Of a stretch of 29,302 nucleotides of DNA, positions 1-8,566 are shown piece by piece (within the stretch, counting starts at the first letter, position 1; each line of letters begins with the position of its first letter). The translations under genes were made by a program, and so were the position numbers. The stretch is from JAZTZP01 sp045637525 (GTDB taxonomy: Bacteria > Bacillota > Clostridia > UBA1381). The DNA is taken from contig JAZTZP010000031.1 in NCBI GenBank assembly GCA_045637525.1, positions 1 to 29,302 of the forward strand, given 5' to 3'. The notes below the pieces were generated by a model. That model ran no database searches. It was not told the origin of the DNA and worked only from the letters and a program-made list of their open reading frames with translations.

Positions 1-225
1 CTGTCGCTATGCGACAGGTTTCGGTAGAAATTGCAAGCAATTTCTGAATTTAAAATCAGAAAATCGCTTGTCGATTTTCTTTCCATAACTTGCGGCAAAT
101 TGGCCGCAAATTTCACTCGCATTTATGCGAATTTCACCCAACCATAATGGTTGGATTTCACTTTTTGCCTATGGCAAAAAAATTTCACTGTAAATTATAG
201 TTTATCTGCGATAAACTATAATTTA
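1..225. repeat. Hairpin-array repeat with ATTTCAC linkers (left end outside window)
   Basis: A run of short perfect palindromes: 1-17 (CTGTCGC/GCGACAG), 27-44 (GAAATTGC/GCAATTTC), 58-80 (AGAAAATCG/CGATTTTCT), 90-109 (TTGCGGC/GCCGCAA), 117-130, 138-154, 162-180. The last four are followed by the same 7-mer ATTTCAC at 110-116, 131-137, 155-161 and 182-188. The array ends in a 16-bp palindrome with a 3-nt loop, TAAATTATAGTTTATC at 191-206 and its complement at 210-225. That sequence also forms the terminal repeats of the MITE-like elements at 26765 and 28164. The stems differ in sequence but all keep perfect pairing. The 1-17 hairpin recurs exactly at 26895-26911. The left end lies outside the window. 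Confidence 0.85.
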
Positions 226-1322
226 TTTTTATAAAACCTGAATAACCTCCCAAAAAATCCGCCTGTCATATTTTTCTCAGCCACATATACATCAGTCGAA
301 GATAAAATATCTACCTGCTTAATTATTTTACCCTTATACACTACATCACATACACCAATTTTTTCATTCTTATTTATCGGCGGACTAAGATTTTCCGATA
401 TAAGTGTTATAAGCTCATAATCCCTCATATACCCCAAATCCGGAACAACAATTTCCTCCGCGCTCATAGGAAAAATTTCCGTCCCCGACACCTTCCTCGA
501 ACAAAACACTTCATTTTTGTCTAATATTTTTACATTGTTCACTTTTGAAAACCCGTAATTCAGCATAGTTTCATGATCTTTCCAATCATCAGGCGCATTA
601 AGAGTAACCGCAATAAGCTGCACGCCATCCCGCTCCGCCGATGACACAAGGCATCTGCCTGATTTTTTCGTATATCCGGTTTTAATTCCGTTAGCCCCAT
701 CATAGCTCTTTAAAAACTTATTATGATTGGAAAAATACATTTTAACTCCGGTGTTTATAGTAGTTATTTCCTTTGTTTTTGTCTTTACAATATCCCTGAA
801 TACAGGATTTTTCATCGCATACGAACTGATAACCGCCAAATCACGTGCAGTCGTATAATGATTTTCGTCATACAATCCGCTCGGATTTACAAAATGTGTA
901 TTTTCTGCTCCTACTTCTTTCGCAGTTCTTGTCATAATCTCTGCGAAAGTCTCTGTATCACCGCTTATATGTTCTGCCGCCGCAACAGCAGCGTCATTAC
1001 CGGAATTAAGCATAAGCCCATACAGTAAATCCCGCATATAAATGCAGTCACCTTCTCTTAAATACGCTGACGAACCCTCCTGATACACCGCATTCCTGCT
1101 GGCAGTTACCACATCATACGGCTTGGAATTTTCAAGAGCCACAATCGCAGTCATAATCTTAGTCGTACTCGCCATCGGATTACGCATATCAGAATTCTTC
1201 TCAAACACAATCTCTCCGGTAGTCTGCTCAATAACGCAAGCGCACTCAGCAGATATCTCAATCGCCGCCGCTTTCATTTCAAGCAAACAAAAAATAATAA
1301 ATAAACAAGCATATAATCTCAC
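216..1322 (-). CDS. D-alanyl-D-alanine carboxypeptidase (DacF-like, peptidase S11)
   Basis: A penicillin-binding serine peptidase that removes the terminal D-Ala from peptidoglycan stem peptides outside the membrane. All three active-site motifs are visible: SxxK at S52-TT-K55, SGN at 107-109 and KTG at 214-216. A hydrophobic signal peptide covers about residues 1-20, and after the catalytic domain there is a C-terminal beta-rich PBP5-type domain. The length (368 aa) is normal for the family. The start is a GTG; a GGAG lies 15 nt upstream, which is far, so the start is less certain than the gene. The last codons and the TAG stop lie inside the terminal palindrome of the hairpin-array repeat, so the native C-terminus was probably replaced by the insertion. 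In sporulating Firmicutes DacF or DacB paralogues trim cortex peptidoglycan, but a vegetative DacA-like role cannot be excluded. Confidence 0.93.
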   Translation of the reverse strand: MRLYACLFIIFCLLEMKAAAIEISAECACVIEQTTGEIVFEKNSDMRNPMASTTKIMTAIVALENSKPYDVVTASRNAVYQEGSSAYLREGDCIYMRDLLYGLMLNSGNDAAVAAAEHISGDTETFAEIMTRTAKEVGAENTHFVNPSGLYDENHYTTARDLAVISSYAMKNPVFRDIVKTKTKEITTINTGVKMYFSNHNKFLKSYDGANGIKTGYTKKSGRCLVSSAERDGVQLIAVTLNAPDDWKDHETMLNYGFSKVNNVKILDKNEVFCSRKVSGTEIFPMSAEEIVVPDLGYMRDYELITLISENLSPPINKNEKIGVCDVVYKGKIIKQVDILSSTDVYVAEKNMTGGFFGRLFRFYKNKL

Positions 1323-1416
1323 CTTTACGTTCCCTGTCTCCTTTCAAAATTCTTCAGTCTGAAAGAAACCTTCCGTTACTTTATAATAATTATATGCCGT
1401 TTTTATTTAAAAAATA

Positions 1417-2361
1417 TCAAACATATGAAATAATTATCTCACACTCTCCCGTAACTATACATTCACCTTGTTGCGCCGGTATAAAAATGCTGTCGCCTTT
1501 TTTAAATTCAACAATTTTCCCACCGACCTCAAGCCTGCCCTCGCCGTCCGTTACCACAACTGATCTGAAGCTTTCATCTGACAGCGAAAGTTTTATCTCA
1601 CCACGGCAAATCTCTTTTTCAACATTAAAATATTCACATTTCGCAAGCGTTTTTTCGTCTTCATTAAAATACGGCTCCGGCGGATATAAATTACTTACAT
1701 CAATCGCCTTATCAATATGCAGTTCACGTGCATTACCGGACTTATCACGTCTGTCATAATCATACACACGATATGTAGTATTTGAATTTTGCTGTATTTC
1801 ACATATAAGGTTTCCGGCACCTATGGCATGTATCGTACCTGCCGGAATAAAAAAAACATCTCCTTTATGTGTCTTAACCTTATTCAAAACTTCAATAAGT
1901 GTATTATTCTTAATTCTTTCAGCAAGCTCCTGCTTTGATAAGCTTCTGTTCAGTCCGTAATAAATAAACGCCTCCTCATCACAATCAACTATATACCACA
2001 TCTCGGTTTTCCCATATTCGCCTTCATTCTCCAATGCATACTCATCAGACGGATGAACCTGAACGGACAAGTTATCAAGCGCATCTATAAACTTTATAAG
2101 AATAGGAAAAAACTCAAATCCGGCGGCTCTGCTTCCGATAATTTCAATTCCGTTTTCTTCTATATACTCCGAAAGAGTAAGTCCTGCAAAAGCTCCGTCC
2201 GCAACAACACTCTGACCATCCTTATGAGTAGACAGCTCCCAGCTTTCAGCTGTTTTTTCAAGCTCTGTATTCTTATTAAGGTAGGTTTTTAACTTTGTCC
2301 CACCCCACAAATAATCCTTAAAAACCGGCGAAATCTTTACCGGTGCATACTTTTCACACAT
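1417..2361 (-). CDS. manA: Mannose-6-phosphate isomerase, class I (short Firmicute form)
   Basis: A zinc enzyme that interconverts mannose 6-phosphate and fructose 6-phosphate in the cytoplasm, linking mannose or mannan use to glycolysis. The type I fold is recognised by the metal site: Q101 and H103 in the LSVQVHP segment, E120 in TEMWYI and H178 in the GTIHAIG loop. The YDYDRRD segment near 200-206 belongs to the substrate pocket. At 314 aa it matches the short cupin-type enzymes of Bacillus and Clostridia. A ribosome site (AAAGGA) sits 10 nt before the ATG. The gene starts 6 nt after the stop of the AraC-family regulator, so the two are almost certainly one transcript and the regulator may control sugar use. 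Confidence 0.93.
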   Translation of the reverse strand: MCEKYAPVKISPVFKDYLWGGTKLKTYLNKNTELEKTAESWELSTHKDGQSVVADGAFAGLTLSEYIEENGIEIIGSRAAGFEFFPILIKFIDALDNLSVQVHPSDEYALENEGEYGKTEMWYIVDCDEEAFIYYGLNRSLSKQELAERIKNNTLIEVLNKVKTHKGDVFFIPAGTIHAIGAGNLICEIQQNSNTTYRVYDYDRRDKSGNARELHIDKAIDVSNLYPPEPYFNEDEKTLAKCEYFNVEKEICRGEIKLSLSDESFRSVVVTDGEGRLEVGGKIVEFKKGDSIFIPAQQGECIVTGECEIIISYV

Positions 2362-2367
2362 TTCTTA

Positions 2368-3189
2368 TCAATCCTTTCTATGTATACTTCTGAACTGTTC
2401 AGGAGTAATCCCCTGACTTTTTTTAAACTGCATTATAAAATAGCTCTCACTTTTATACCCAACACTTTCCCCCGTCTGTGCAATACTTATATCATTCATA
2501 TTCGCAAGAATCATCTTTGCTTTCGCAATTCGTAGTGCCGTAACATATTCCATCGGCCTTACGCCTGCATACTCCTTAAAAAGCCGGCAAAAATGGCTGT
2601 CGGTAATCCCTGCTATATCCGCTATTTTTTTTATATCTATATCATCAGCATAATGCTCTGACATATATTTAACAGCCGGATAAATCCGGTGTTTTATCTG
2701 CCGTTTCTGCAACAACATTTCATCCGAAGCGTCTAAAAAATCAAGTAACAGCTCATATAATACAGAACTGCATTTTTTAAAATCGAGCCGGTTTTTAAGT
2801 TCAAGAATATATTCATGAAACTCCTCAAAGCTTCGTTTTCCGTTCCAACTGCATAATATAGTAGAACGCCCTAAAAACGGCTCTGCTCCGGACCCGTTAA
2901 AGGTAATCCACAAAGTTTTCCATTCTTCTGTTTCCTTATAATATTCATGCGGAGTCAGTGGCGGTAAAAGCAATACAGAGTTTTGTTCTATCCGTTGCTC
3001 TTTGCCGTTAATTAAAGCAATTCCCGCCCCCTCCAAAGTATAAAGAAACTGGTAATCATGTATCCCTGCCGGTCTGTGCACCTTCTGCTCCGAGCTCATC
3101 CCGACAGTTGCTATATAAAACGGATATTTATACGCTACATTATCCACCTGTGGATTATATAAGTCTATATTCAGATTTTTTCTTACCAA
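2368..3189 (-). CDS. AraC-family transcriptional regulator
   Basis: 273 aa. The N-terminal cupin half contains segments typical of AraC sensing domains (YTLEGAGIALINGKE, then LLPPLTPHEYY), which usually bind a sugar. The C-terminal part carries two helix-turn-helix units: IKKIADIAGITDSHFCRLFK, and the conserved signature ending SVGYKSESYFIMQFKKSQG with TPEQFR. The start is a TTG preceded by GGAGGTGA at a suitable distance. It lies directly upstream of manA with a 6-nt gap and follows the argS terminator at 3212-3260, so regulator and isomerase form a small unit. The inducer is unknown; a mannoside or mannose-containing oligosaccharide is an inference from the neighbour only. No clear promoter is visible between the terminator and the start. 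Confidence 0.9.
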   Translation of the reverse strand: MVRKNLNIDLYNPQVDNVAYKYPFYIATVGMSSEQKVHRPAGIHDYQFLYTLEGAGIALINGKEQRIEQNSVLLLPPLTPHEYYKETEEWKTLWITFNGSGAEPFLGRSTILCSWNGKRSFEEFHEYILELKNRLDFKKCSSVLYELLLDFLDASDEMLLQKRQIKHRIYPAVKYMSEHYADDIDIKKIADIAGITDSHFCRLFKEYAGVRPMEYVTALRIAKAKMILANMNDISIAQTGESVGYKSESYFIMQFKKSQGITPEQFRSIHRKD

Positions 3190-3211
3190 AAGCAGTTCAC
3201 CTCCATTTTAC

Positions 3212-3260
3212 AAAAATAAATCTGCCGGACAAAAAACATACTTTTTCAGTTCCGGCAGAT
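3212..3260 (-). terminator. Rho-independent terminator after argS
   Basis: A 10-bp perfect stem (ATCTGCCGGA at 3220-3229 with TCCGGCAGAT at 3251-3260) is followed in the minus direction by TTTATTTTTG. It lies 11 nt past the argS stop and separates argS from the AraC-manA pair. The loop is long (21 nt), which weakens the prediction a little. Confidence 0.75.
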
Positions 3261-3270
3261 AACATCATAT

Positions 3271-4968
3271 TTACATTTTTTCAACAGTACCTATACCCAA
3301 AAGCCCCAATGCCGAACGTATAACAATTGATGTCGCCTCTACCAATGCAAGCCTTGCACATCTGATATCTTCGTTCACATCATCTTTAAGAATAGGTGTA
3401 GAATTATAAAACTTATTAAACGCTTTAGCGAGATTAGTAACATACCTGTTTATATAAAACGGTTCATTCTTCGCCGCTGCACTCACAACAGCATCTGTAA
3501 ATCCGTCAAGCTGCTTTATAATATCATACTCTTCATCCGAAACGAGCAGAGATAAATCCGCATCCGAATAATCAATATTCGCTTTTCTTAAAATACTCTT
3601 TGCACGTGCATAGCTATACTGCACATAAGGTGCACTTTCACCGTCAAAATCAAGCATACTTTCCCAAGAAAATACTATATCCTTTTCACGGCTGTTCTTA
3701 AGAAATGTATATAGTATTGCACCTATACCGATAGTCTTTGAAACTTCATCCTTGTCTTCAATTCCGGAATTATTATTCTCAATTATATCACGAGTCTTTA
3801 CAATAGCTTCGTTTAATACATCCTCTAAGAATACAACATCACCATGACGTGTTGAAAGCTTTTTATCTGTGAGCTTCACAAGTCCAAAGCCTACATGTAC
3901 ACAATCCTTCGCCCACTCACCGCACATTTTTTCAAGCACAGAAAAAATCTGCTTAAAGTGCAACGCCTGCGGAAGACCTACTACATATATATTTTTATGA
4001 AAATTATAGGTTCTGTAACGATACAAAGCAGCCGCAATATCTCTTGTGGCATAAATTGTTGCTCCGTCGGACTTTAATATAATACAAGGCGGCATTCCTT
4101 CTTCAGATAAATCTACAACTCTTGCCCCTTCGCTTTCAACAAGCAGTCCTTTCTGATCAAGCATTTCCACAACTTCATCCATTTTATCGCCATAAAAACT
4201 TTCTCCGGCATATGAATCAAAGCTGATTCCGAGCATATCATATACACGCTTAAACTCTACAAGACTTACATCCCGGAAATATTTCCAGAGCTCTGTCGTT
4301 TCTTCATCATTCTCTTCAAGACGCTTAAAATATTCTCTTGCCTCATCCTCCAATGCAGGATTCTTTTCAGCCTCCTCATGGAACCTCACATAAATCTTCA
4401 AAAGCTCATTAATAGGATCTTTTTCTATAACCGACTTATCGCCCCAACGCTTATAAGCACTGATTAACTTTCCGAATTGAGTTCCCCAATCACCGAGATG
4501 ATTAATTTTAACAGTTTCATATCCGAGTTTTTTATAAATCTTCTCAACTGAATTTCCGACAGCAGTTGAAAACAGATGACCAATATGAAACGGTTTTGCG
4601 ATATTGGGTGACGAAAATTCAACTAATACAGTTTTTCCTTTTCCCATATCGGAATTGCCATACGCATCACCGTCCGTCAGCACACGCTTTACAGTCTCCT
4701 TTGCAACCATCCCTCTGTCAAAGAAAAAGTTAAGATAGCCTCCCACAGCATTAACTTTACTGACACCTTCAATACTCCGGAACTTGTCCTTAAGTTCATT
4801 TGCTATAACAGGCGGTGCTTTTCTCATGGTTTTCGCCAGTGTAAAACATGGGAATGCCAAATCACCCAATTCAGGATTCGGCGGCGTTTCAATCACACCT
4901 TCAATCACTGTTTTTTCAAGACCGGTTATTTCAGCAATATTTTCTATTACTATTCCTTTGTAATCCAT
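3271..4968 (-). CDS. argS: Arginyl-tRNA synthetase
   Basis: A class I aminoacyl-tRNA synthetase that charges tRNA-Arg. It has the N-terminal Arg tRNA-recognition domain, the HIGH signature at H128-IG-H131 within SSPNIAKPFHIGH, the NHLGDWGTQFGKL segment that is diagnostic of ArgRS, a KMSKS-like loop KLSTRHG at 370-376, and an all-helical DALR anticodon-binding domain ending in LLGIGTVEKM. The length (565 aa) is normal. The start codon overlaps the last 19 nt of the upstream membrane-protein gene and is preceded by GGAG within that gene, so translation of the two is coupled. No T-box leader is present upstream. Expression would come from the sigma-A promoter at 6062-6089. Confidence 0.97.
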   Translation of the reverse strand: MDYKGIVIENIAEITGLEKTVIEGVIETPPNPELGDLAFPCFTLAKTMRKAPPVIANELKDKFRSIEGVSKVNAVGGYLNFFFDRGMVAKETVKRVLTDGDAYGNSDMGKGKTVLVEFSSPNIAKPFHIGHLFSTAVGNSVEKIYKKLGYETVKINHLGDWGTQFGKLISAYKRWGDKSVIEKDPINELLKIYVRFHEEAEKNPALEDEAREYFKRLEENDEETTELWKYFRDVSLVEFKRVYDMLGISFDSYAGESFYGDKMDEVVEMLDQKGLLVESEGARVVDLSEEGMPPCIILKSDGATIYATRDIAAALYRYRTYNFHKNIYVVGLPQALHFKQIFSVLEKMCGEWAKDCVHVGFGLVKLTDKKLSTRHGDVVFLEDVLNEAIVKTRDIIENNNSGIEDKDEVSKTIGIGAILYTFLKNSREKDIVFSWESMLDFDGESAPYVQYSYARAKSILRKANIDYSDADLSLLVSDEEYDIIKQLDGFTDAVVSAAAKNEPFYINRYVTNLAKAFNKFYNSTPILKDDVNEDIRCARLALVEATSIVIRSALGLLGIGTVEKM

Positions 4969-6020
4969 ATAATTTCTCCCTTGCCGTCATTATCATTATC
5001 GTCATTTACTTTTAAAACCTTATTTTCCTTATCGAGCCTTACTATATCAGATATCTTAACACCAACCCGGCTTTGCTCCGAATCATAAATCTTATGATCG
5101 TAGCGTTTTATCATCCGGTCATTTCCCTTTACAACATCTACCGGACGCCACATACTCTCATCACTGCGAACATTTGCAGCACTATCTTTTGAGCTTGTCG
5201 AACTGCTGTGATGATGATGCGAATGATGCTTGTTAGCTTTCCGCTTTTCAGCTCTTTCTGCTAAACGTTCTTTCTCCTCGGCCTCTTTCCGGGCACGTTC
5301 ATCATTTAAAAGACAAACATTTTCTTCCCAATACTGACGTGTTCCGCTGGCAAAATAAAACACTCCAAACATAGCCACCTGCGAAAGCACCAACGGAAAA
5401 GCTTTACCAAGCCACCACCACATGCCATCCTCTTCACTCCATAAAACATCAATACGTGAATAGCATATAACGGGAATAACAAACATGCATACCGATATTA
5501 CAATCATTATCTTTTTTACCAGTTTGAATTTAGTATCCATGCAATATGCAAGAAACACCCACAGTCCGCCGATTAAAATATTCATAAACGACGAATATTC
5601 CGCACCATGTCCCCACGACAAATGATTAAACATATATCCGTGCGACTTTTGAAATTCAACAATATCCATAGTAGGATTTGCACCTATAATGCTCTCATAT
5701 ATCCAGTGTACCGCCCAATAGTTTCCGAGTAAATATGCTATACCTATAAAATAGTATGTATATTTAATAAGCTTTGTCTTTCCGGCAAGCGTATTAGTTC
5801 TTACCAAAATATTTATAGGTACAAACAGCATCGCTACTCCTATAAGACAATAAAGAAAATTTGTGACATTAAGATATTCCATTTTTCCTTCTGTAAAAAT
5901 GTATGCTAATATTACCTCAAAAGCAATTTTTAAATGTCCCATAGTATATATCAACGAAAACACCAGACTAATTACCAGCATACTGATAATTATCGGTCTT
6001 GTTTGATCTGTTTTTGCCAT
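4950..6020 (-). CDS. Six-TM membrane protein with cytoplasmic coiled coil and His-rich linker
   Basis: 356 aa, family not recognised. About six hydrophobic segments are visible (roughly 10-27, 53-72, 86-105, 146-161, 169-187, 206-224). Between TM3 and TM4 is a loop rich in W, H and Y. The C-terminal 130 residues are hydrophilic: a charged coiled coil (about 238-262, heptads of E, R, K and A), a histidine cluster at 265-271 followed by a serine-rich stretch, and a short domain ending GEIIWITKE. The histidine run could bind metal, but nothing else supports that. The start has an excellent GGAGGG site. The gene is first in a unit with argS, overlapping it by 19 nt. No function should be assigned. 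Confidence 0.85.
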   Translation of the reverse strand: MAKTDQTRPIIISMLVISLVFSLIYTMGHLKIAFEVILAYIFTEGKMEYLNVTNFLYCLIGVAMLFVPINILVRTNTLAGKTKLIKYTYYFIGIAYLLGNYWAVHWIYESIIGANPTMDIVEFQKSHGYMFNHLSWGHGAEYSSFMNILIGGLWVFLAYCMDTKFKLVKKIMIVISVCMFVIPVICYSRIDVLWSEEDGMWWWLGKAFPLVLSQVAMFGVFYFASGTRQYWEENVCLLNDERARKEAEEKERLAERAEKRKANKHHSHHHHSSSTSSKDSAANVRSDESMWRPVDVVKGNDRMIKRYDHKIYDSEQSRVGVKISDIVRLDKENKVLKVNDDNDNDGKGEIIWITKE

Positions 6021-6061
6021 AATATCCCTCCAAGTTATAATTAAAACATTTTACTCTTTCT

Positions 6062-6089
6062 ATTATACCACATTTTCAGAATATTTCAA
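6062..6089 (-). promoter_or_regulatory. Sigma-A promoter for the membrane protein-argS unit
   Basis: On the minus strand, TTGAAA (-35, 6084-6089) and TATAAT (-10, 6062-6067) are separated by 16 bp. A G-rich GGAGGG ribosome site and the ATG at 6020 follow. Confidence 0.8.
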
Positions 6090-6160
6090 GGGTTTTTAAA
6101 AAAAATTCATATTTATTTTTCTTTATTATGAAAATTCCTCTCCGACTCTTGTCAAAGAGC

Positions 6161-6200
6161 CAAAAACATATCCCTCCTGTCCGTATACAGACAGGAGGGA
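6161..6200 (-). terminator. Terminator after the SLH protein gene
   Basis: A perfect 11-bp GC-rich stem (TCCCTCCTGTC 6171-6181 with GACAGGAGGGA 6190-6200) and an 8-nt loop. In the minus direction it is followed by ATATGTTTTTGG. It begins 17 nt past the stop codon of the SLH gene. Confidence 0.85.
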
Positions 6201-6217
6201 TGATATTAAACAAATTC

Positions 6218-8359
6218 TTATACGCCACTGTTATGAAGTGTCCAGTCATAATCCGGCTTACGTCCGGTCCATGTCTCAAATACTTCAGTTTCAGCTCTTT
6301 CATATTCATGTGATCTTGTTGCTTCAAGAACTTCATAATAGTACCAAGCATCATCCGGATTATCTATCCAGTTCTCTATAACATCAAGCATTCCTTCAAA
6401 GTCAACACGACGACTAAGCATTCTGTTTATAATTGTCATAACCTCAGCTCTTGTTATAGGATCATCAGGTCTGAATTTACCATCTTCATCTCCTACAATC
6501 CACTGATGTTCATTTGCAATAACTATATATTCTTCTGCCCAGTGTCCCTTTGCATCTTCAAACAAACACTCACCTTTCGGTGCATAATCATAGAATCTTG
6601 CTGCAATTGTAACAAACTCAGCTCTTGTAATCTCATTCTCAGGCTTAAATTCTCCATCAGGATATCCCTTAACAACACCGCCGTTAGACATTGTAGATAT
6701 TGTTCTGCAAGACCATCTGTCGTCAGCAACATCCGGGAAATCATTGGTCTCAGCCAATATCGAATTTCTCTTTGATTCTGTAAGCAAACGATAGAACATC
6801 GTTGTTACTTCTTCTCTTGTCATATGATCAAGAGGTCTTACTGTTCCGTCCGGATAACCAATTATATACGCAAAGTGATCTTCGTCTTCAAATACCTTGT
6901 CAGGTATATCTTCCTTAACAGTCTTCGTATAAAGTCTTACTACACCTTCCGGATAATCAGTCTTTGTTACTACTTTGTCAGCAGTAAACGGAATTGTGCA
7001 ATCCGGATCTTCAAACCAACCTATTGTCTCAAAATTCAATACCGGAATACTGTCTGTATTAATCTTCAAAGCACCAGCAGCAGTTTCTGAAATATCTTCA
7101 GCATCCACTTCTACCGAACCTGACGCCATTGTATTTACAGGAGCTTTTACTCCGTCAACATAAAATTCAACATTGAACTCACCTGTTGGTATATATTTCG
7201 GATATAAAGTCTTCTTACCGGTAGTCTCTACCATATTTTCCAAAACAGGATTTTTTCTGTTCTTATCACTGTACCAACCCTCAAAAAGAGCCTTATCCTT
7301 TACAAGTCCAAGTTCCTCATGGTTAAGAGTTGTAGTATCAAGAGCAACCGTTCCGGCTTTCTCAACCTTATGAACTTCTGTATTCTTTTCGTTATACACA
7401 GTAATGGTAGCCTTAGCTGCGGAACCGCCGCCGCCGCCTCCGCCGCCGCCACCGCCGCCACCAGCTTGATTAATCTGGATTGTAGCAGCAAGGTTGCTTC
7501 CGTCAAGAGTTTGTGTAACGCTTGCATCCTGTCCGAATGTATATGTAATTGTTCCTATATCAACAGGATTGCCTTCACCTGATATATCACCTGAGAATGT
7601 TGTATATCCGCTTATAGCACCTGTTATTGTATGTTTTCCGAATCCTGAAACCTTAACATCCTTGCAAACCAATGCGAAGTCTTTAAGTGATGCTTCAACA
7701 TCAAGTGTTGCCTTTGTTGTTCCCTCTGCAATTTTAATAACAATTGTAAGAGTTCCTGTAGCTTCATCATACACTCTTGAAACCGCTTCGTATATCGAAG
7801 GAGCTCCCTGCATATTTGCGATGTCAATAACACCGTCATAATCAATTGTTGTAAAATCACCTATAATATCAGCCTTCTGTTCTGCTGTTATTCCGTCAGC
7901 CGGAATATCCACAGTAACATCCGTTCCGGATAAATCAAACTGATTAAGTCCGCCAATTGTTATAGTAAATTCTCCGGTTACACCAACATCCTCAAGTAAG
8001 CTTGCATAGTCCGGTGTTGTCGGTGGTGACGGCACAGGAGCAAATGTTTCAATCATATCCTCTGCAAAACTGATATATGAATTATATGCATCTCTTACCG
8101 GTTGCATATCAATCTTTGCCGCATAATTGAAAGCATATTTAGCCGCAGCGTTTGATGCAGAAAGAGTCTTATCCTCAGTCCAATTACTGAGTCCCTCCTG
8201 TACCAGCTGGATATTCGAATTAACAGAAATATCACGAGTTCCGTCGCTGCCGATTTCGTAATCATCAAATATGCCCGCAGCCATAGTTGTTGGTGCTGCA
8301 CCGATAATCATTGCGAGCGCTAACGCACCTGAACATAGTTTATTTGCTATATTTTTCAT
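6218..8359 (-). CDS. Secreted surface protein with three SLH domains
   Basis: 713 aa. The signal peptide covers about 1-28 (ending APTTMAA). An N-terminal region of roughly 270 residues has no recognised family. It is followed by a run of 13 glycines (300-312), two InlB_B-type repeat modules (FEGWYSDKNRKNP near 359-371 and IGWFEDPDCTIPF near 446-458), and three S-layer homology domains (about 490-530, 541-590 and 600-648; each has a PDG or EDG turn and a TRE or TRAE motif). A tail of about 60 residues rich in W, Y, D and E follows. SLH triplets bind pyruvylated secondary cell-wall polymer, so the protein should sit on the cell wall facing outward. It is monocistronic, with its own strong promoter at 8445-8473 and terminator at 6161-6200. 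The start has GGAGA 9 nt upstream. The ligand or role of the N-terminal half is unknown. Confidence 0.9.
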   Translation of the reverse strand: MKNIANKLCSGALALAMIIGAAPTTMAAGIFDDYEIGSDGTRDISVNSNIQLVQEGLSNWTEDKTLSASNAAAKYAFNYAAKIDMQPVRDAYNSYISFAEDMIETFAPVPSPPTTPDYASLLEDVGVTGEFTITIGGLNQFDLSGTDVTVDIPADGITAEQKADIIGDFTTIDYDGVIDIANMQGAPSIYEAVSRVYDEATGTLTIVIKIAEGTTKATLDVEASLKDFALVCKDVKVSGFGKHTITGAISGYTTFSGDISGEGNPVDIGTITYTFGQDASVTQTLDGSNLAATIQINQAGGGGGGGGGGGGGSAAKATITVYNEKNTEVHKVEKAGTVALDTTTLNHEELGLVKDKALFEGWYSDKNRKNPVLENMVETTGKKTLYPKYIPTGEFNVEFYVDGVKAPVNTMASGSVEVDAEDISETAAGALKINTDSIPVLNFETIGWFEDPDCTIPFTADKVVTKTDYPEGVVRLYTKTVKEDIPDKVFEDEDHFAYIIGYPDGTVRPLDHMTREEVTTMFYRLLTESKRNSILAETNDFPDVADDRWSCRTISTMSNGGVVKGYPDGEFKPENEITRAEFVTIAARFYDYAPKGECLFEDAKGHWAEEYIVIANEHQWIVGDEDGKFRPDDPITRAEVMTIINRMLSRRVDFEGMLDVIENWIDNPDDAWYYYEVLEATRSHEYERAETEVFETWTGRKPDYDWTLHNSGV

Positions 8360-8444
8360 AACTATCTTCTCCTTTTCATGTATTTTCTTAATTTGTATGC
8401 CATAATTCCGTCATGACAAATTTACAAATATATACTATATAGTC

Positions 8445-8473
8445 ATTATACAATATATTCTTTCAAATGTCAA
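8445..8473 (-). promoter_or_regulatory. Consensus sigma-A promoter of the SLH protein gene
   Basis: Perfect TTGACA (8468-8473) and perfect TATAAT (8445-8450), spaced by 17 bp on the minus strand. This predicts high constitutive expression, as expected for an abundant surface protein. It leaves a 5' leader of about 80 nt. Confidence 0.9.
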
Positions 8474-8566
8474 TAGATATTTCAACTTTTTTTAAAATAT
8501 TTTTACTAAATGTACAACATATACCGTTATAATATTGCACTTTCCACAAAGTATTGTGTTTCACCT

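Noticed and set aside
110..188. ATTTCAC repeats spaced at 21-27 bp, as if a CRISPR array
   Set aside because: The repeat is only 7 nt, spacers are themselves palindromes of varying length, and no cas gene is present.
1394..1759. Plus-strand open frames opposite manA and other minus-strand genes
   Set aside because: They are shadows of well-supported genes, with no ribosome sites and no family-like sequence.
4969..6061. T-box riboswitch ahead of argS
   Set aside because: The argS start lies inside an upstream coding gene, and no T-box sequence or antiterminator was seen.
8480..8566. Terminator after the histidine kinase gene
   Set aside because: Only a weak CACAA/TTGTG repeat was found, without a U-tract; not enough to call.
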